A program made the position numbers and the translations under genes. The notes beneath the pieces were generated by a model. It saw nothing but the letters and a program-made list of their open reading frames with translations, had not been told where the DNA came from and ran no database searches. This document shows positions 54,130-63,545 of a stretch of DNA of 64,000 bases, in pieces. How positions within the stretch are numbered: position 1 is the first letter of the stretch; each line of letters begins with the position of its first letter. This stretch comes from Candidatus Lernaella stagnicola (GTDB taxonomy: Bacteria > Lernaellota > Lernaellaia > Lernaellales > Lernaellaceae). The DNA is taken from assembly GCA_030765525.1 (NCBI GenBank), contig JAVCCK010000010.1, forward strand, positions 372,001-436,000, in the 5' to 3' direction.

Positions 54130-55506
54130 ATGCAGCAGACTGATGCCGGCTCTCGTCGCGTTACGCTTTTGAGCGACACAATCCGACGCCTTATCCGGCG
54201 CCGGGCGACGGTAAATCTGCTTAAAATCATCAAAAAAACTCACGCGGCCGACCTCGCCTTCGTCTTCAAGCAACTCAACACTATCGATGGGCGCACATTA
54301 TTTGAGTTACTGCCCGACCCGGCCACCGCCGCCGACGTCCTGTCCGAAATGGAAGAATCGGTGCGCGAGTTCTACTTGGAACGACTCAACATCGAACGTC
54401 TCGCCGGCATCTTCCAGGAAATGAGCACCGACGACGCCGCTTCCATCATGGATGAAATCGAAGAAGAGGAACGGCGAAACGAGATTCTCGCTCTCATGAA
54501 GGACGAAGACTCCGAAGAGGTCGAGGAATTGCTGTCCTACGGCGAAAACACCGCCGGGCGCATCATGAGCCCCGATTTCTTTGCGCTCGAGGAAACCACC
54601 GAAGCCCGCGACGCCATCCGCGAAATACGCAAGGCCAGCGAAGCTGAAATGGTCTTCTACGTCTACGTCGTTGATGAAGACGGCCGGCTCGAAGGAGTCG
54701 TCAGCTTAAGGGAATTGGTCACTGTGCCGCCGGAAATGTTGCTTAGCGCCCTGATGAACCGCGAAATCGTCAGCGTGGAGCCGCACGTCGACCAAGAAGA
54801 GGTCGCCCGTCTCGTCGCCCGGTATAACCTTTTGGCCATTCCGGTCGTCAACGACCAGCGCCGGCTGATCGGTATCGTCACCGTCGACGACGTCGTGGAC
54901 ATCATGCGCGACGAGGCCACCGAAGACATCTTGAAGATGGTCGGTACCAGCGAAGAAGACATCGCCACGAAGTCGGCTTTGCGCAGCGCCTGGATTCGGC
55001 TGCCGTGGCTGTTTGCCTCGTGGATCGGCGGCGTGATGGCCGCGCGCGTAATCGCCGGTTTTAGCGAAACGCTCGCGCAAATGGCCGCTTTGGCCGCCTT
55101 CATTCCCGTCGTCGTAGGGATGGGCGGCAACATCGGCATTCAATCGGCGTCGATTACGATTCGGGGCTTGGCCACGCACCGCATCGAGCCCGGGCGTGCC
55201 TGGAGGTATGTGGGCAAGGAAGTGTTGGTCGGCCTATTGCTCGGCGTGGTGTACGGCGTACTTCTGGGCGTGGTCAGCGCCCTGCTCTATTGGGGCGAAG
55301 CCAATAGCGTGGGCCTCGGCATCGCCACCGGTATGGGCATCTTGTGCTCGATGCTGCTCGCCGCGGTCATGGGCTCCTTCTTGCCCCTGCTGTTCAACCG
55401 GATGCGAATCGACCCCGCCGTGGCCAGCGGCCCCTTCATCACCACGGCCATCGATGTCATCGGCGTGTCCGCTTACTTTCTGATCGCGACATTGATTCTC
55501 CTGTAA
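54130..55506 (+). CDS. mgtE: Magnesium transporter MgtE
   Basis: 458 residues. N-terminal superhelical domain (about 15-130) with LFELLPDPATAADVL and MSTDDAASIMDE; two CBS domains (about 135-260) with GRIMSPDFFALEE and LLAIPVVNDQRRLIGIVTVDDVVDI; five membrane segments (about 280-458) with the family motif GMGGNIGIQSASITIRGLA near the pore. A magnesium channel of the inner membrane gated by cytoplasmic magnesium. Monocistronic behind its own promoter. Confidence 0.95.
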   Translation: MQQTDAGSRRVTLLSDTIRRLIRRRATVNLLKIIKKTHAADLAFVFKQLNTIDGRTLFELLPDPATAADVLSEMEESVREFYLERLNIERLAGIFQEMSTDDAASIMDEIEEEERRNEILALMKDEDSEEVEELLSYGENTAGRIMSPDFFALEETTEARDAIREIRKASEAEMVFYVYVVDEDGRLEGVVSLRELVTVPPEMLLSALMNREIVSVEPHVDQEEVARLVARYNLLAIPVVNDQRRLIGIVTVDDVVDIMRDEATEDILKMVGTSEEDIATKSALRSAWIRLPWLFASWIGGVMAARVIAGFSETLAQMAALAAFIPVVVGMGGNIGIQSASITIRGLATHRIEPGRAWRYVGKEVLVGLLLGVVYGVLLGVVSALLYWGEANSVGLGIATGMGILCSMLLAAVMGSFLPLLFNRMRIDPAVASGPFITTAIDVIGVSAYFLIATLILL

Positions 55507-55616
55507 ACACGCCTGCGGCCCCCCTCTTTGCTTGCGCCAACTGGAGCGCCCCCCTACAATGACGAACCTCGAAAAGAGTTTTCGGAAGCCGAGTTTTATC
55601 ATCGACGGAGGACCCG

Positions 55617-56027
55617 TTGGACCTGCTTTACACGCCGACCAAGGAACCGACCCTGGAAAAAATCGAAGCATTGCTTGCTGCAAAATACCCGGATCACAAA
55701 ATAAAACGACCGCTGCTGCGCCGTAACAGCCTCATCATGCAGAAAAAACATGTTGGTATCGGGATCCGAATTATCGAAAGCAAACGACGCTTTCGAGTTT
55801 GGGTGCAGCCCATCGTGCCTAGCGTTGCCAACATTGTTTGGCTGGTTTTTCTTAGCGTGGTCTTTGCCGCGCTTTTGGCGTTGCTGTTCGGCGCCGAAGA
55901 AATGGTCGCCGTGGCCGCCCCCGCCGGTGTGGCGCTGGCGTTTGGCGTAATCACCGGCGTTCGCAGAGGAAAATTCGAAGAACTCGAAAAAGAGGTCGCG
56001 CATTACATTGCGGATGAATTCAACTAG
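55617..56027 (+). CDS. Small membrane protein of unknown function
   Basis: 136 residues from a TTG start with GGAGG five bases upstream. A basic N-terminal ~60 residues (YPDHKIKRPLLRRNSL) precedes two adjacent membrane segments (about 72-92 and 95-113) and a short cytoplasmic tail with EELEKEV. No family recognised. 43 bp upstream of recO in the same direction. Confidence 0.65.
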   Translation: MDLLYTPTKEPTLEKIEALLAAKYPDHKIKRPLLRRNSLIMQKKHVGIGIRIIESKRRFRVWVQPIVPSVANIVWLVFLSVVFAALLALLFGAEEMVAVAAPAGVALAFGVITGVRRGKFEELEKEVAHYIADEFN

Positions 56028-56070
56028 CGCCAGCCGGGAACAACGGCTGCAGCCGCGTTTGGATAGATAA

Positions 56071-56853
56071 TTGGCAATCCCAACGAAACGTATTTCCACC
56101 CCCGCCGTGATTCTGCGGCGCTATCCTCTGGGCGAGTCGGACCGCCTTGTGGTCATGCTGACGCCCGGCAACGGCCTCGTGCGCGCCAATGCCAAGGGGC
56201 AACGCCGATCCAAAAAACGTTTCAGCGGCATCATCGATCTGCTGTATTTTCTCGACGTTGACCTGCTCAAACGAAAAAGCGACATCCTGACCATGGAAAA
56301 CGCGCGCCTCGCCGCCGCCTACCGACCTTTGTCGGAAGACGTGATGCTTTTCGCCGCCGGTTTTCACGTGGCCGAAGTCGCGGCGCTGTTCGCGTCGGAT
56401 CATCACAGCGACCCTGAAGCTTTCTCGGCGCTCACCGCCGGTCTCGAAGCCCTTTGCCGTGGGGCCGACCCGGGGCGGGTTAGCCGCATCGTCGAACTGC
56501 ATACGCTGCGGGCCGCCGGCATCGCGCCGCGTCTGACGGAATGCGCGGTGACCGACACCCGTTTCAAGCCTACCCAAAGCGTCATGTTCGATCCGCGCCA
56601 CGGTGGCGCTGTTATTCCGGCGAAGGCCGGACCCATGGCGGTGAAACTGGCGCCCGCCGCCCGGGAATGGATGACGTCCGCCCTCGCCGCGGATTTCGCG
56701 GCCGCCCTGGCTTTGCCGCAGAACGGAGGAGTGAGTCGTCAGATTCGTGAAGCCACGGCGGCGATGATCGCCTTTCACTCGGGCCGCACGATGCGCGCCC
56801 GCCGCTTTGCAGAATCCGTGCGGCAATTTTTGCGCGGGCACCGCAAATCCTGA
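56071..56853 (+). CDS. recO: DNA repair protein RecO
   Basis: 260 residues from a TTG start. N-terminal OB fold begins TPAVILRRYPLGESDRLVVML, then GNGLVRANAKGQRRSKKRFSG, typical of RecO. The C-terminal helical domain has LRAAGIAPRLTECAV. The zinc-finger cysteines of some RecO proteins are absent. RecO loads RecA on SSB-coated DNA with RecR. Probably co-transcribed with the small membrane protein upstream. Confidence 0.9.
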   Translation: MAIPTKRISTPAVILRRYPLGESDRLVVMLTPGNGLVRANAKGQRRSKKRFSGIIDLLYFLDVDLLKRKSDILTMENARLAAAYRPLSEDVMLFAAGFHVAEVAALFASDHHSDPEAFSALTAGLEALCRGADPGRVSRIVELHTLRAAGIAPRLTECAVTDTRFKPTQSVMFDPRHGGAVIPAKAGPMAVKLAPAAREWMTSALAADFAAALALPQNGGVSRQIREATAAMIAFHSGRTMRARRFAESVRQFLRGHRKS

Positions 56854-56941
56854 GCGCGACGCGGCCGCCGGTTGTCCATTGGCAGACGCGAAGTCAATCC
56901 GTAAAATGGCTGCCGGTTTTGGCACGAGGTAGCGAAAAGAG

Positions 56942-59041
56942 ATGCATACGATGAGCAAAGCGAAGTACAACTTGTGGATTCTGATGCTGGCTGTCGCCCT
57001 TATGGTTGCACTCACCGGGGTGGGTTGCGATGACGACGATGACCACAGCTCTCCGGCGGCGGCGGACGACGATGACACGTCGGATGACGACGACACGTCG
57101 GGTGATGACGACAATGATGACGATGACACGACCACCGATACACGCCTCGAGGAACTGCTCATCCTCGGCGAACAGCGTCTCCAGAAGGGACATTACGGAC
57201 CGGCTTTCGATGCTTACAGCGAGGCGCTGAAGCTGGAACCGGACCATCCCGGCGCGCTTTTCGGCCAAGCGCTGGCGCAACTGCAGCACATCGTAGGCCT
57301 TGTCGACATGGCCGTCGGCCCGCTTTTGGCGTGGGAGGATGACGGCATTCCCCTACCCGCCGGCGCCGTGGCCGCATCGGCGGTGCATAACATTGTCCTC
57401 ATCGGTGAAGAGCAGATCGCGCGCCTCGACCAACTCAAGTTGCGGCCCGCCTTGCGCGTCGAACTGAGCCGCTATCCGCTGAAACTGCGCGGCGAAGACG
57501 CCTTCGAATTGCATTCCGAGTGGGACACGGCCGATCTGTATTGGTTGTCGGCTTTCTACAAAACCCTGCTGGCGGTGATGTACTACCTGGACGCTCACTC
57601 GCTGGAAAACAGTATCGACCCGATAATCGACGGCTTCGACGGCGGCCTCGAAGGCGTTCTCACGGCATTGGCTGAAACACTGGCGGCTGATCCCGAAGCG
57701 CTCGACCTGAAAACCGAGGAGGGCGCCGCGCTAGTGGAAAATTCGCGCCGGGCGCTATCCGGAGCCGCCGCCGACTTTCTCCAGGCCGCACTACTCGCCG
57801 CGGGCGAAAGCGACGACCAAAGCGACGACGTGTTCGTTCAGCATCCCGGCCTAACTCGCAACGGCGTCGAACACTTCGCTTGGCAGGGCGGCTTCGGGTC
57901 GGGCCGTACGCGCGTCGAGTTGCTCTGGCACGGCCGCAACCTATCGGTACGCGACACGCTCTACCGCGTCGGCGCGAATCTCGAAGGGCTGACGGAAAAC
58001 CGCGTCCGCCTCGAGGACGACCTGGTAATGCTCGTGGGCGTGGCCGTCGACGCGCTCTACAAATCGCTCGGCTTGCGCGAAATCTTGGACATCATTCAAG
58101 ACTTCGCCGGCATAGATTTCGCCGCGGTCGAGGCCAAGGGAATTCTTGACGGCGAACTGATACCGGCGGCCCTGATCGTCGCCCTGCCCTTGTTGGGCGT
58201 GCCGTGGGACGCGACGGAATTCGACCTTGGTGCGTTCTACTCGCGGCCCATCGGTTTGCGCGAACTGCTGCCCAACCATGGCGGCGACCCGATTTTCGGT
58301 GGCGAGACCTTCCTTGCTTCCTTTGAGTGCACCCGGGTTGGCTTCGGCGGGGCAGCATTCGCGCCCGGTGCGCCGCTCAGGCTGTACATCTCCGACCCCG
58401 GCCCGACCGCCAACACGCAAAGCGGCCCCGGCAACGACCAGCTTAGCGCCCAACTACTCTCGGTGGACGCCGCTACGCGGGACGTGCTGGACACCGAAAC
58501 CCTCGTTGTGCCGGAAGATGGGAACGTCGAGGCCCTTTTTGCCGCGACAATGAGCACCGCGGTCGCCGTCGCCGTACCTGAGGACGGCACGCTGCAAGTG
58601 CCGGCGGGTGCTGCCGTCATGGCGGTGTACATCGAACAAAACGGCGAAGAGCCGCTGCCCATGGAGGCCAACATCGAAGCGAACGGCGCGGTCGCCGACC
58701 CCTTTGCCTACCTGGCGGGCTGCAGTGCCGCCGCGGCGCGCGACTACGATCACTTTTGGCAGGCGGAGTTTGCCGGCGCTTATTTCTATGACGATCCGCC
58801 CGCGGGCCTCGATCCGCTTGATCCTTACCCGCTGATCGCAGCCGACGGTTTGGCGCGAAGCTATCCGTACCTAGCGTTCAAGAGCGGTTCATGGAACGGC
58901 CTGCTCTGGCTCGATATGGAACCGTGGCTCAACGACGACCCGGCGGCGCACGGTTTCCCGGCGGGCTTCACCTTGGCCGACACCCGCATGACTAACGTCT
59001 TCGTTCACGGTTTGATCGACGTGATTGAAGGCTTGTTGTAG
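56942..59041 (+). CDS. Lipoprotein with Asp-rich linker and TPR motif, function unknown
   Basis: 699 residues; a second ATG at 56951 may be the real start. Lipobox TGVGC, then ~40 residues rich in Asp and Ser/Thr. A TPR-like pair follows (HYGPAFDAYSEALKLEPDHPGALFG, about 80-105). The remaining 580 residues have long helical stretches and, from ~450, beta-rich parts with no recognised domain. Ends near LIDVIEGLL. 14 bp upstream of the Tat metallophosphoesterase, likely one transcript. Confidence 0.72.
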   Translation: MHTMSKAKYNLWILMLAVALMVALTGVGCDDDDDHSSPAAADDDDTSDDDDTSGDDDNDDDDTTTDTRLEELLILGEQRLQKGHYGPAFDAYSEALKLEPDHPGALFGQALAQLQHIVGLVDMAVGPLLAWEDDGIPLPAGAVAASAVHNIVLIGEEQIARLDQLKLRPALRVELSRYPLKLRGEDAFELHSEWDTADLYWLSAFYKTLLAVMYYLDAHSLENSIDPIIDGFDGGLEGVLTALAETLAADPEALDLKTEEGAALVENSRRALSGAAADFLQAALLAAGESDDQSDDVFVQHPGLTRNGVEHFAWQGGFGSGRTRVELLWHGRNLSVRDTLYRVGANLEGLTENRVRLEDDLVMLVGVAVDALYKSLGLREILDIIQDFAGIDFAAVEAKGILDGELIPAALIVALPLLGVPWDATEFDLGAFYSRPIGLRELLPNHGGDPIFGGETFLASFECTRVGFGGAAFAPGAPLRLYISDPGPTANTQSGPGNDQLSAQLLSVDAATRDVLDTETLVVPEDGNVEALFAATMSTAVAVAVPEDGTLQVPAGAAVMAVYIEQNGEEPLPMEANIEANGAVADPFAYLAGCSAAAARDYDHFWQAEFAGAYFYDDPPAGLDPLDPYPLIAADGLARSYPYLAFKSGSWNGLLWLDMEPWLNDDPAAHGFPAGFTLADTRMTNVFVHGLIDVIEGLL

Positions 59042-59055
59042 GAGCGAGCAACGCG

Positions 59056-60042
59056 ATGAAAAAACACGACTCGGCAATACCCCGCATCTCGCGCCGGCAA
59101 TTTCTGCAAGGCGCCGCAGCCGGTTTGGCTTTCGGCGTGGGCGGTGCGACGGCCGTGCATGCGGGGCGCCACGCGGACAAGCAGGATCGCTATTGGCGTT
59201 TCGCGGTGATCTCCGACACGCACATCATCGACGAATTCTACACCGGACCCGAGGGCAGCCCCTTGGACACGCAAACGGTTTTCCAATCCACCGATCGCTT
59301 GCTTGCCGCGCGCGAAACCGTCAACGCCATCGACCCGGTCATCGACCGCATATTCGTCCCCGGCGACTTCATTCACAACTACCCGTCGCATGAATGGGAG
59401 TTCTATTTCCAAAACCGCACGCGCATCGACAACGCCAAGGAAATAATCGACGGCTTCCGAATGCCGGTTCACGTCGGTTTCGGCAACCACGATTACGACA
59501 TCGGCGACGGTCTGTCGCGCGAATTTACGCACGACTTGTTCCGCGAGAAAATCGGTATCGAGCCCTACTACGCGGTCGACGACCGCGGTTGGAAGTTCCT
59601 GCACATCAATAATTTCCTCGGCGAAACGATGAATGAACAGGGCGATGGGTTCAACAAATCCATTGGCTCATTCGGCGAAACACAGCTTCAATGGCTCGAA
59701 GCGCAATTGCAGCAAGGCCGCCCGACCTTCATTTTCCTGCATTTCCCCCCGGCCACCTGTCAGGCCACCGAGGTCGCCGACTTCGGCCTGTTCCCGCTGA
59801 TGCGCCGGTACCGCGATACGATCAAAATGGTGATCAACGGCCACGTGCATATCTGGCTGCAGTTTGCCGATTTGATCGGCCCGCTTAACTACTCCATGGG
59901 TTCAACACGCTACAACAAGGACGCCTATTTCCTCGTGGAACTGGACAACTACCTGCAAACCTACCGAGTGCTGAATTGGGATCAAATTCGCTGGGGCACG
60001 TACTGGACCGATCCGTACGCGGCTACGAAGAAAGGACGCTAG
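59056..60042 (+). CDS. Tat-exported calcineurin-like metallophosphoesterase
   Basis: 328 residues. Twin-arginine signal SRRQFLQGAAAGLAFG. Metal-site motifs are all present: AVISDTHIIDE, PGDFIHN, FGNHDYD, FLHFPPA and INGHVHIW. A phosphodiesterase or phosphatase with a two-metal site, folded before export to the periplasm. Substrate unknown. Its stop codon is followed immediately by the ATG of a small membrane protein. Confidence 0.9.
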   Translation: MKKHDSAIPRISRRQFLQGAAAGLAFGVGGATAVHAGRHADKQDRYWRFAVISDTHIIDEFYTGPEGSPLDTQTVFQSTDRLLAARETVNAIDPVIDRIFVPGDFIHNYPSHEWEFYFQNRTRIDNAKEIIDGFRMPVHVGFGNHDYDIGDGLSREFTHDLFREKIGIEPYYAVDDRGWKFLHINNFLGETMNEQGDGFNKSIGSFGETQLQWLEAQLQQGRPTFIFLHFPPATCQATEVADFGLFPLMRRYRDTIKMVINGHVHIWLQFADLIGPLNYSMGSTRYNKDAYFLVELDNYLQTYRVLNWDQIRWGTYWTDPYAATKKGR

Positions 60043-60210
60043 ATGTCGTTGGTGGAACAGATCCTCGCCATTTTTGCCGTGTTGCTCGCGGCCTATGTTG
60101 CCTTCAAGGTCGTTAAATGGGTCGTGAAAAAAATGATCTGGGCGACATTATTTTCCATTTTGGTGTTTCTCGCCGCCGCGTTTTTTGTCTATCAGAAGTT
60201 CTTCGCCTAA
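60043..60210 (+). CDS. 55-residue membrane protein
   Basis: ATG directly abuts the preceding TAG. The peptide has two hydrophobic segments (about 7-20 and 32-49) separated by KVVKWVVKK, forming a small hairpin-type inner membrane protein. Length and composition suit a real small gene; translation could be coupled to the metallophosphoesterase. No family recognised. Confidence 0.6.
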   Translation: MSLVEQILAIFAVLLAAYVAFKVVKWVVKKMIWATLFSILVFLAAAFFVYQKFFA

Positions 60211-60222
60211 CGTGCTTCGCGC

Positions 60223-61404
60223 TTAGTCGACCAGCCGCCGCCGCGAGAGCAATAACGGCCCCTGTTTGACGACCACACCGCCAAGCGTGCGCCGGGCTCG
60301 CGCCCCTTGCGGCCGCGACAGTTTCTCGCCCGTGGCCATCCGCGCCAGCTCCAGCAAGTGGTAAACCGGCATGCCGGTCGGGTAACTCAATTTGCCGACA
60401 CTGAGCATTTGCAGGCACCCGGCACAGTAGGAGACCACAGCATCCGCGCCGGTTTGCTTTGCCTCGTGCCACGCCCGCAAGGTCTCCCGCGTCAAGTTCC
60501 ATGGGTGATAAGCCGAAGAGGCGCTGAACCCTCCGCCGATGCCGCAACACAGGGCGCGCTCCCGGTTGCGGCGGGATTCGACGACTTCGGCGCCCAAGAT
60601 TTTCAGAAGCCGCCGAGGTAGATCCATGTATTGGTCGCCGAAGAATTTCGCATGACACGATTCCTGAATCGTCACCGTCAAATGGAGCGGATGCGAGACA
60701 GTTAACTCGCCGCGTTCGAATCGTTCCACCAGTCGGGGCAGCAAATGCTCCACCTCGAAATCAAAGACGGCGCCGTAGCGCGGCAGCACGTTGGTGAACA
60801 GATTCCATCCCGCCGTGCAAAGCAGCGTCATCTTCTTGAAGCCCAAACGGCGGCTCCAGGCTGTCAGGTGCGCGGCGACGCTTCGCAACTTGTCGAATTG
60901 TCCGGCGCGAAAATACATCTCGCCGCAACACTCGGCGAGCGTGCCGCGAATGTTCAAGTCGCCCAGCAGTTTGGTTTGCATCAAGTAGGGCGCGGTGATG
61001 ATGTTGCAGCCCGGAAAGAAGATTTCCTCGCACGGGGACGTGTCGGTCCATTGACGCAATAACGCTTTTTCCTCTGCGGGTAATGCCCCGAGTAAATGAG
61101 TACGGAAGTTGTCCTCGGCGAGCGGATCGAAATACCGCGACCGGGCCGGACGACCACTGCGGCGATTCTGCTCGTGCCAGCGGTCAAGAATGCGTTGCGC
61201 CGGATTAGCGCCTTCAGGGCAGATGAAATTGCAGGCGAAACAACTCGTACAACGCTGCAACACGTGCTTGGTCGGCAGGGCGTGGTCCAGGCGGGCAACC
61301 TCGGCGCGTGCTACGTCCAAGGGCAGCTCCATGACGGGGCATTGGTGAAAACACTCACCGCAGCCTATGCAACGCTCGGCGTCAAAGGGCGCAAAATAGT
61401 CCAT
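60223..61404 (-). CDS. Fe-S protein with two CCG domains (heterodisulfide reductase D-like)
   Basis: 393 residues, no membrane segment. Two 4Fe-4S ferredoxin motifs, CIGCGECFHQCP (12-23) and CTSCFACNFICP (52-63), are followed by two cysteine-rich CCG domains: FFPGCNIITAP...AECCGE and QESCHAKFF...CCGIGGGF...CAGCL. These hold a non-cubane cluster in HdrB/D-type enzymes. It resembles the C-terminal part of the oxidoreductase at 1-1070 and GlpC/LldE-type proteins. Partner and donor unknown. Isolated and leftward, converging on the small membrane protein gene. Confidence 0.85.
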   Translation of the reverse strand: MDYFAPFDAERCIGCGECFHQCPVMELPLDVARAEVARLDHALPTKHVLQRCTSCFACNFICPEGANPAQRILDRWHEQNRRSGRPARSRYFDPLAEDNFRTHLLGALPAEEKALLRQWTDTSPCEEIFFPGCNIITAPYLMQTKLLGDLNIRGTLAECCGEMYFRAGQFDKLRSVAAHLTAWSRRLGFKKMTLLCTAGWNLFTNVLPRYGAVFDFEVEHLLPRLVERFERGELTVSHPLHLTVTIQESCHAKFFGDQYMDLPRRLLKILGAEVVESRRNRERALCCGIGGGFSASSAYHPWNLTRETLRAWHEAKQTGADAVVSYCAGCLQMLSVGKLSYPTGMPVYHLLELARMATGEKLSRPQGARARRTLGGVVVKQGPLLLSRRRLVD

Positions 61405-61531
61405 CGCAGCATCCTTAATGATACTGTAACACGGTTGTTCCCAACAAAAATCGCATCATAGTACGGTACGCTTTTCTTCTTATCCAGGGCGCGTAAAATA
61501 AACCCGTTCTACGCCGCGAAGGACCCGATCG

Positions 61532-62596
61532 ATGCAACTTGGCGTATATTGTGAAACCTTGACGCCGCAACGGTTGGCGGAGCCGGACGTGCTGTCGCTG
61601 CTGAGCGAATTCGACGTCACCCTCGCCCATGCCATCCAGTTCACCCACCTAGGCGGCGATTTCCGCCCCGAACACGCGGCGCGCCATCTGGAATTCGCCG
61701 CCAAACTAAAAGAAGCCGGGGGGCGATACGCGTGGTGGCCCCTACTGCCCAAGGCCTTCGGCTATTGGCCGAACGAACGCAACCTCGGCGCCTTCGAACG
61801 TTTGATCGATACGTTGCTGTTGGCGTGTGAAAAATACGGCGCCTCACCGGATTTGATTGTTTTCGACATTGAAACGCCATGGCGGCAAATCGAAAAGATA
61901 TTTTTCCCCGGCGTGCCTGCCCTCGACCGGGCGCTGGCCGTCGCCAAAATGCTGCTCGGCAACCGCAATCCGCGACGCTTTGCGTGGGCGGCGGGCAAAC
62001 TCCAGGAGATCGTCTCGCGGGTGCAGTGCGCGGGGATACAGACCGCCGCCGCCGCTTTTGCTTTCTTGATCGCCGATCTGGTTCGCAACGGTCACGTGTT
62101 GCAGGACTATCTGGAAATGCCGATATTTCCTGTAAAATTCGACGGTTATAACGGAATGTTCTACACGTCCTATGTACCCAAAGCCGCGCCGATGATCGTT
62201 CCCAAGGCCGGGGCGTCTCGCTTTGTATACGAATACGCCCGCGTGCTGAGCGAGAATTTCGGCGACCGAGCATGGATTACTCTGGGCAGCACGTGGGAAG
62301 GCGTGATCCCCGGAAATGAAGGGCTGGCTTACGATCGGCCGGCGCAACTTATTGCCGACGCAGCGGCGGCGAAAGCCGCGGGGATCGGGCATCTTTGGCT
62401 TTATTGTCTCGAAGGTGTTTTGTATAAGGACCAAGCCCTCCTGAAGCCGAGAACACAGGAAGAAAGGAGGGCGTTTTTCGACGTTCTGCGCAGTACGCCA
62501 ACCGCCGAACCGGCACCGCACTCAGGCTGGAGCCGCGGGCGACGACGGTTGGAGTGGGCGGCCGGCGATTGGCTGCGATGGTCCTACGATTGGTGA
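61532..62596 (+). CDS. Protein of unknown function, possible TIM barrel
   Basis: 354 residues, soluble. LIVFDIETPW near 105 and WITLGSTWEGVIPGNEGLAYDRPAQL followed by AKAAGIGHLWLYCLEGVL near 265-310 look like the strand-loop pattern of (beta/alpha)8 barrels, with acidic residues at strand ends as in glycoside hydrolases. No family recognised. Basic, Trp-rich C-terminus. It starts ~130 bp from the divergent Fe-S gene. Confidence 0.6.
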   Translation: MQLGVYCETLTPQRLAEPDVLSLLSEFDVTLAHAIQFTHLGGDFRPEHAARHLEFAAKLKEAGGRYAWWPLLPKAFGYWPNERNLGAFERLIDTLLLACEKYGASPDLIVFDIETPWRQIEKIFFPGVPALDRALAVAKMLLGNRNPRRFAWAAGKLQEIVSRVQCAGIQTAAAAFAFLIADLVRNGHVLQDYLEMPIFPVKFDGYNGMFYTSYVPKAAPMIVPKAGASRFVYEYARVLSENFGDRAWITLGSTWEGVIPGNEGLAYDRPAQLIADAAAAKAAGIGHLWLYCLEGVLYKDQALLKPRTQEERRAFFDVLRSTPTAEPAPHSGWSRGRRRLEWAAGDWLRWSYDW

Positions 62597-62708
62597 CGGG
62601 AGGCGCAATAGCCTCGTAATAACAAGACATTAAACACAATAGACGCCGCTTGTTGACAAAGTGATTATCTTTCCAATGAAAAAGAAACAATAAGTAAAGG
62701 AGAAGATC

Positions 62709-63356
62709 GTGAGCGTACTACACGAAAAAGACCGGGAAAAAGTGCGTGGCTTCTTAGAAAAACTCGAGAATCCGGTCAGGATATTGTTTTTCACGCAGGA
62801 AATAGAATGCGAGTACTGTTCTGTTACGCGCGGTATGCTCGAAGAAATCAGGGGATTGAACGATAAAATCTCTCTTGAGATTTATGACATTATCAATGAC
62901 AAGGAAAAAGCCGATCAATACAGTGTGGAGCATATTCCCGCTACGATTCTGATGACAAACGACGACGTCGGTGTTCGCTTCTATGGTGTGCCCGGCGGCT
63001 ACGAGTTTATGTCGGTCATCGAAGATCTCATCGATCTGAGCCGAGATGATCAGGAACTCGCCGCGCCGATTCTCAACGAACTGAATAAAGTCGACAAACC
63101 GGTAACCATGGAAGTCTTGGTGACGCCGACCTGCCCTTATTGTGCGCGGTCGGTGCGGGCGGCCCACAAATTCGCGATGGCCAACCGAAATATCAAAGGC
63201 GTGATGATCGACGTGCCTGAATTCCCGGAGATCGGCACCAAGTACGGTGTGACCGGCGTGCCGCACACGGTTATCAACGGCGAAACCCATGTGGTTGGCG
63301 CATTGCCCGAGATGCAGATGGCGAAAAAGGTGCTTGAGGCGATCGGAAAAGCGTAA
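62709..63356 (+). CDS. Protein disulfide oxidoreductase, two thioredoxin folds (PDO-like)
   Basis: A GTG start with AAGGAG upstream; 215 residues. Two thioredoxin-like units carry CEYC (Cys34/Cys37) and CPYC (Cys142/Cys145); cis-Pro motifs are HIPATIL and GVPHTVI. This tandem arrangement is that of cytosolic PDO of thermophiles and some anaerobes, related to the AhpF N-terminus. No signal peptide, so it acts in the cytoplasm. Whether thioredoxin reductase is its partner is not visible here. Confidence 0.87.
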   Translation: MSVLHEKDREKVRGFLEKLENPVRILFFTQEIECEYCSVTRGMLEEIRGLNDKISLEIYDIINDKEKADQYSVEHIPATILMTNDDVGVRFYGVPGGYEFMSVIEDLIDLSRDDQELAAPILNELNKVDKPVTMEVLVTPTCPYCARSVRAAHKFAMANRNIKGVMIDVPEFPEIGTKYGVTGVPHTVINGETHVVGALPEMQMAKKVLEAIGKA

Positions 63357-63545
63357 AGGCGACGATCAAGAATACGTGTAACCGTTTGATTTATAAGGTA
63401 TTACGCGCGGCGCGGCATCGTCAACAAACCGGAAGTAGAACGGGTTGGCAAACACGAGACGTTAGTTACAATTAGGAAACAAGAAGACGAGAAATTGTGA
63501 TAATCCATATAATTGATAAACAATCTCAACAGAGGAGAGGCTTTG

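Noticed and set aside
56020-57162. Leftward 380-residue frame beginning with a Ser-rich stretch
   Set aside because: The Ser run is the antisense reading of an Asp repeat; the recO gene on the other strand is convincing.
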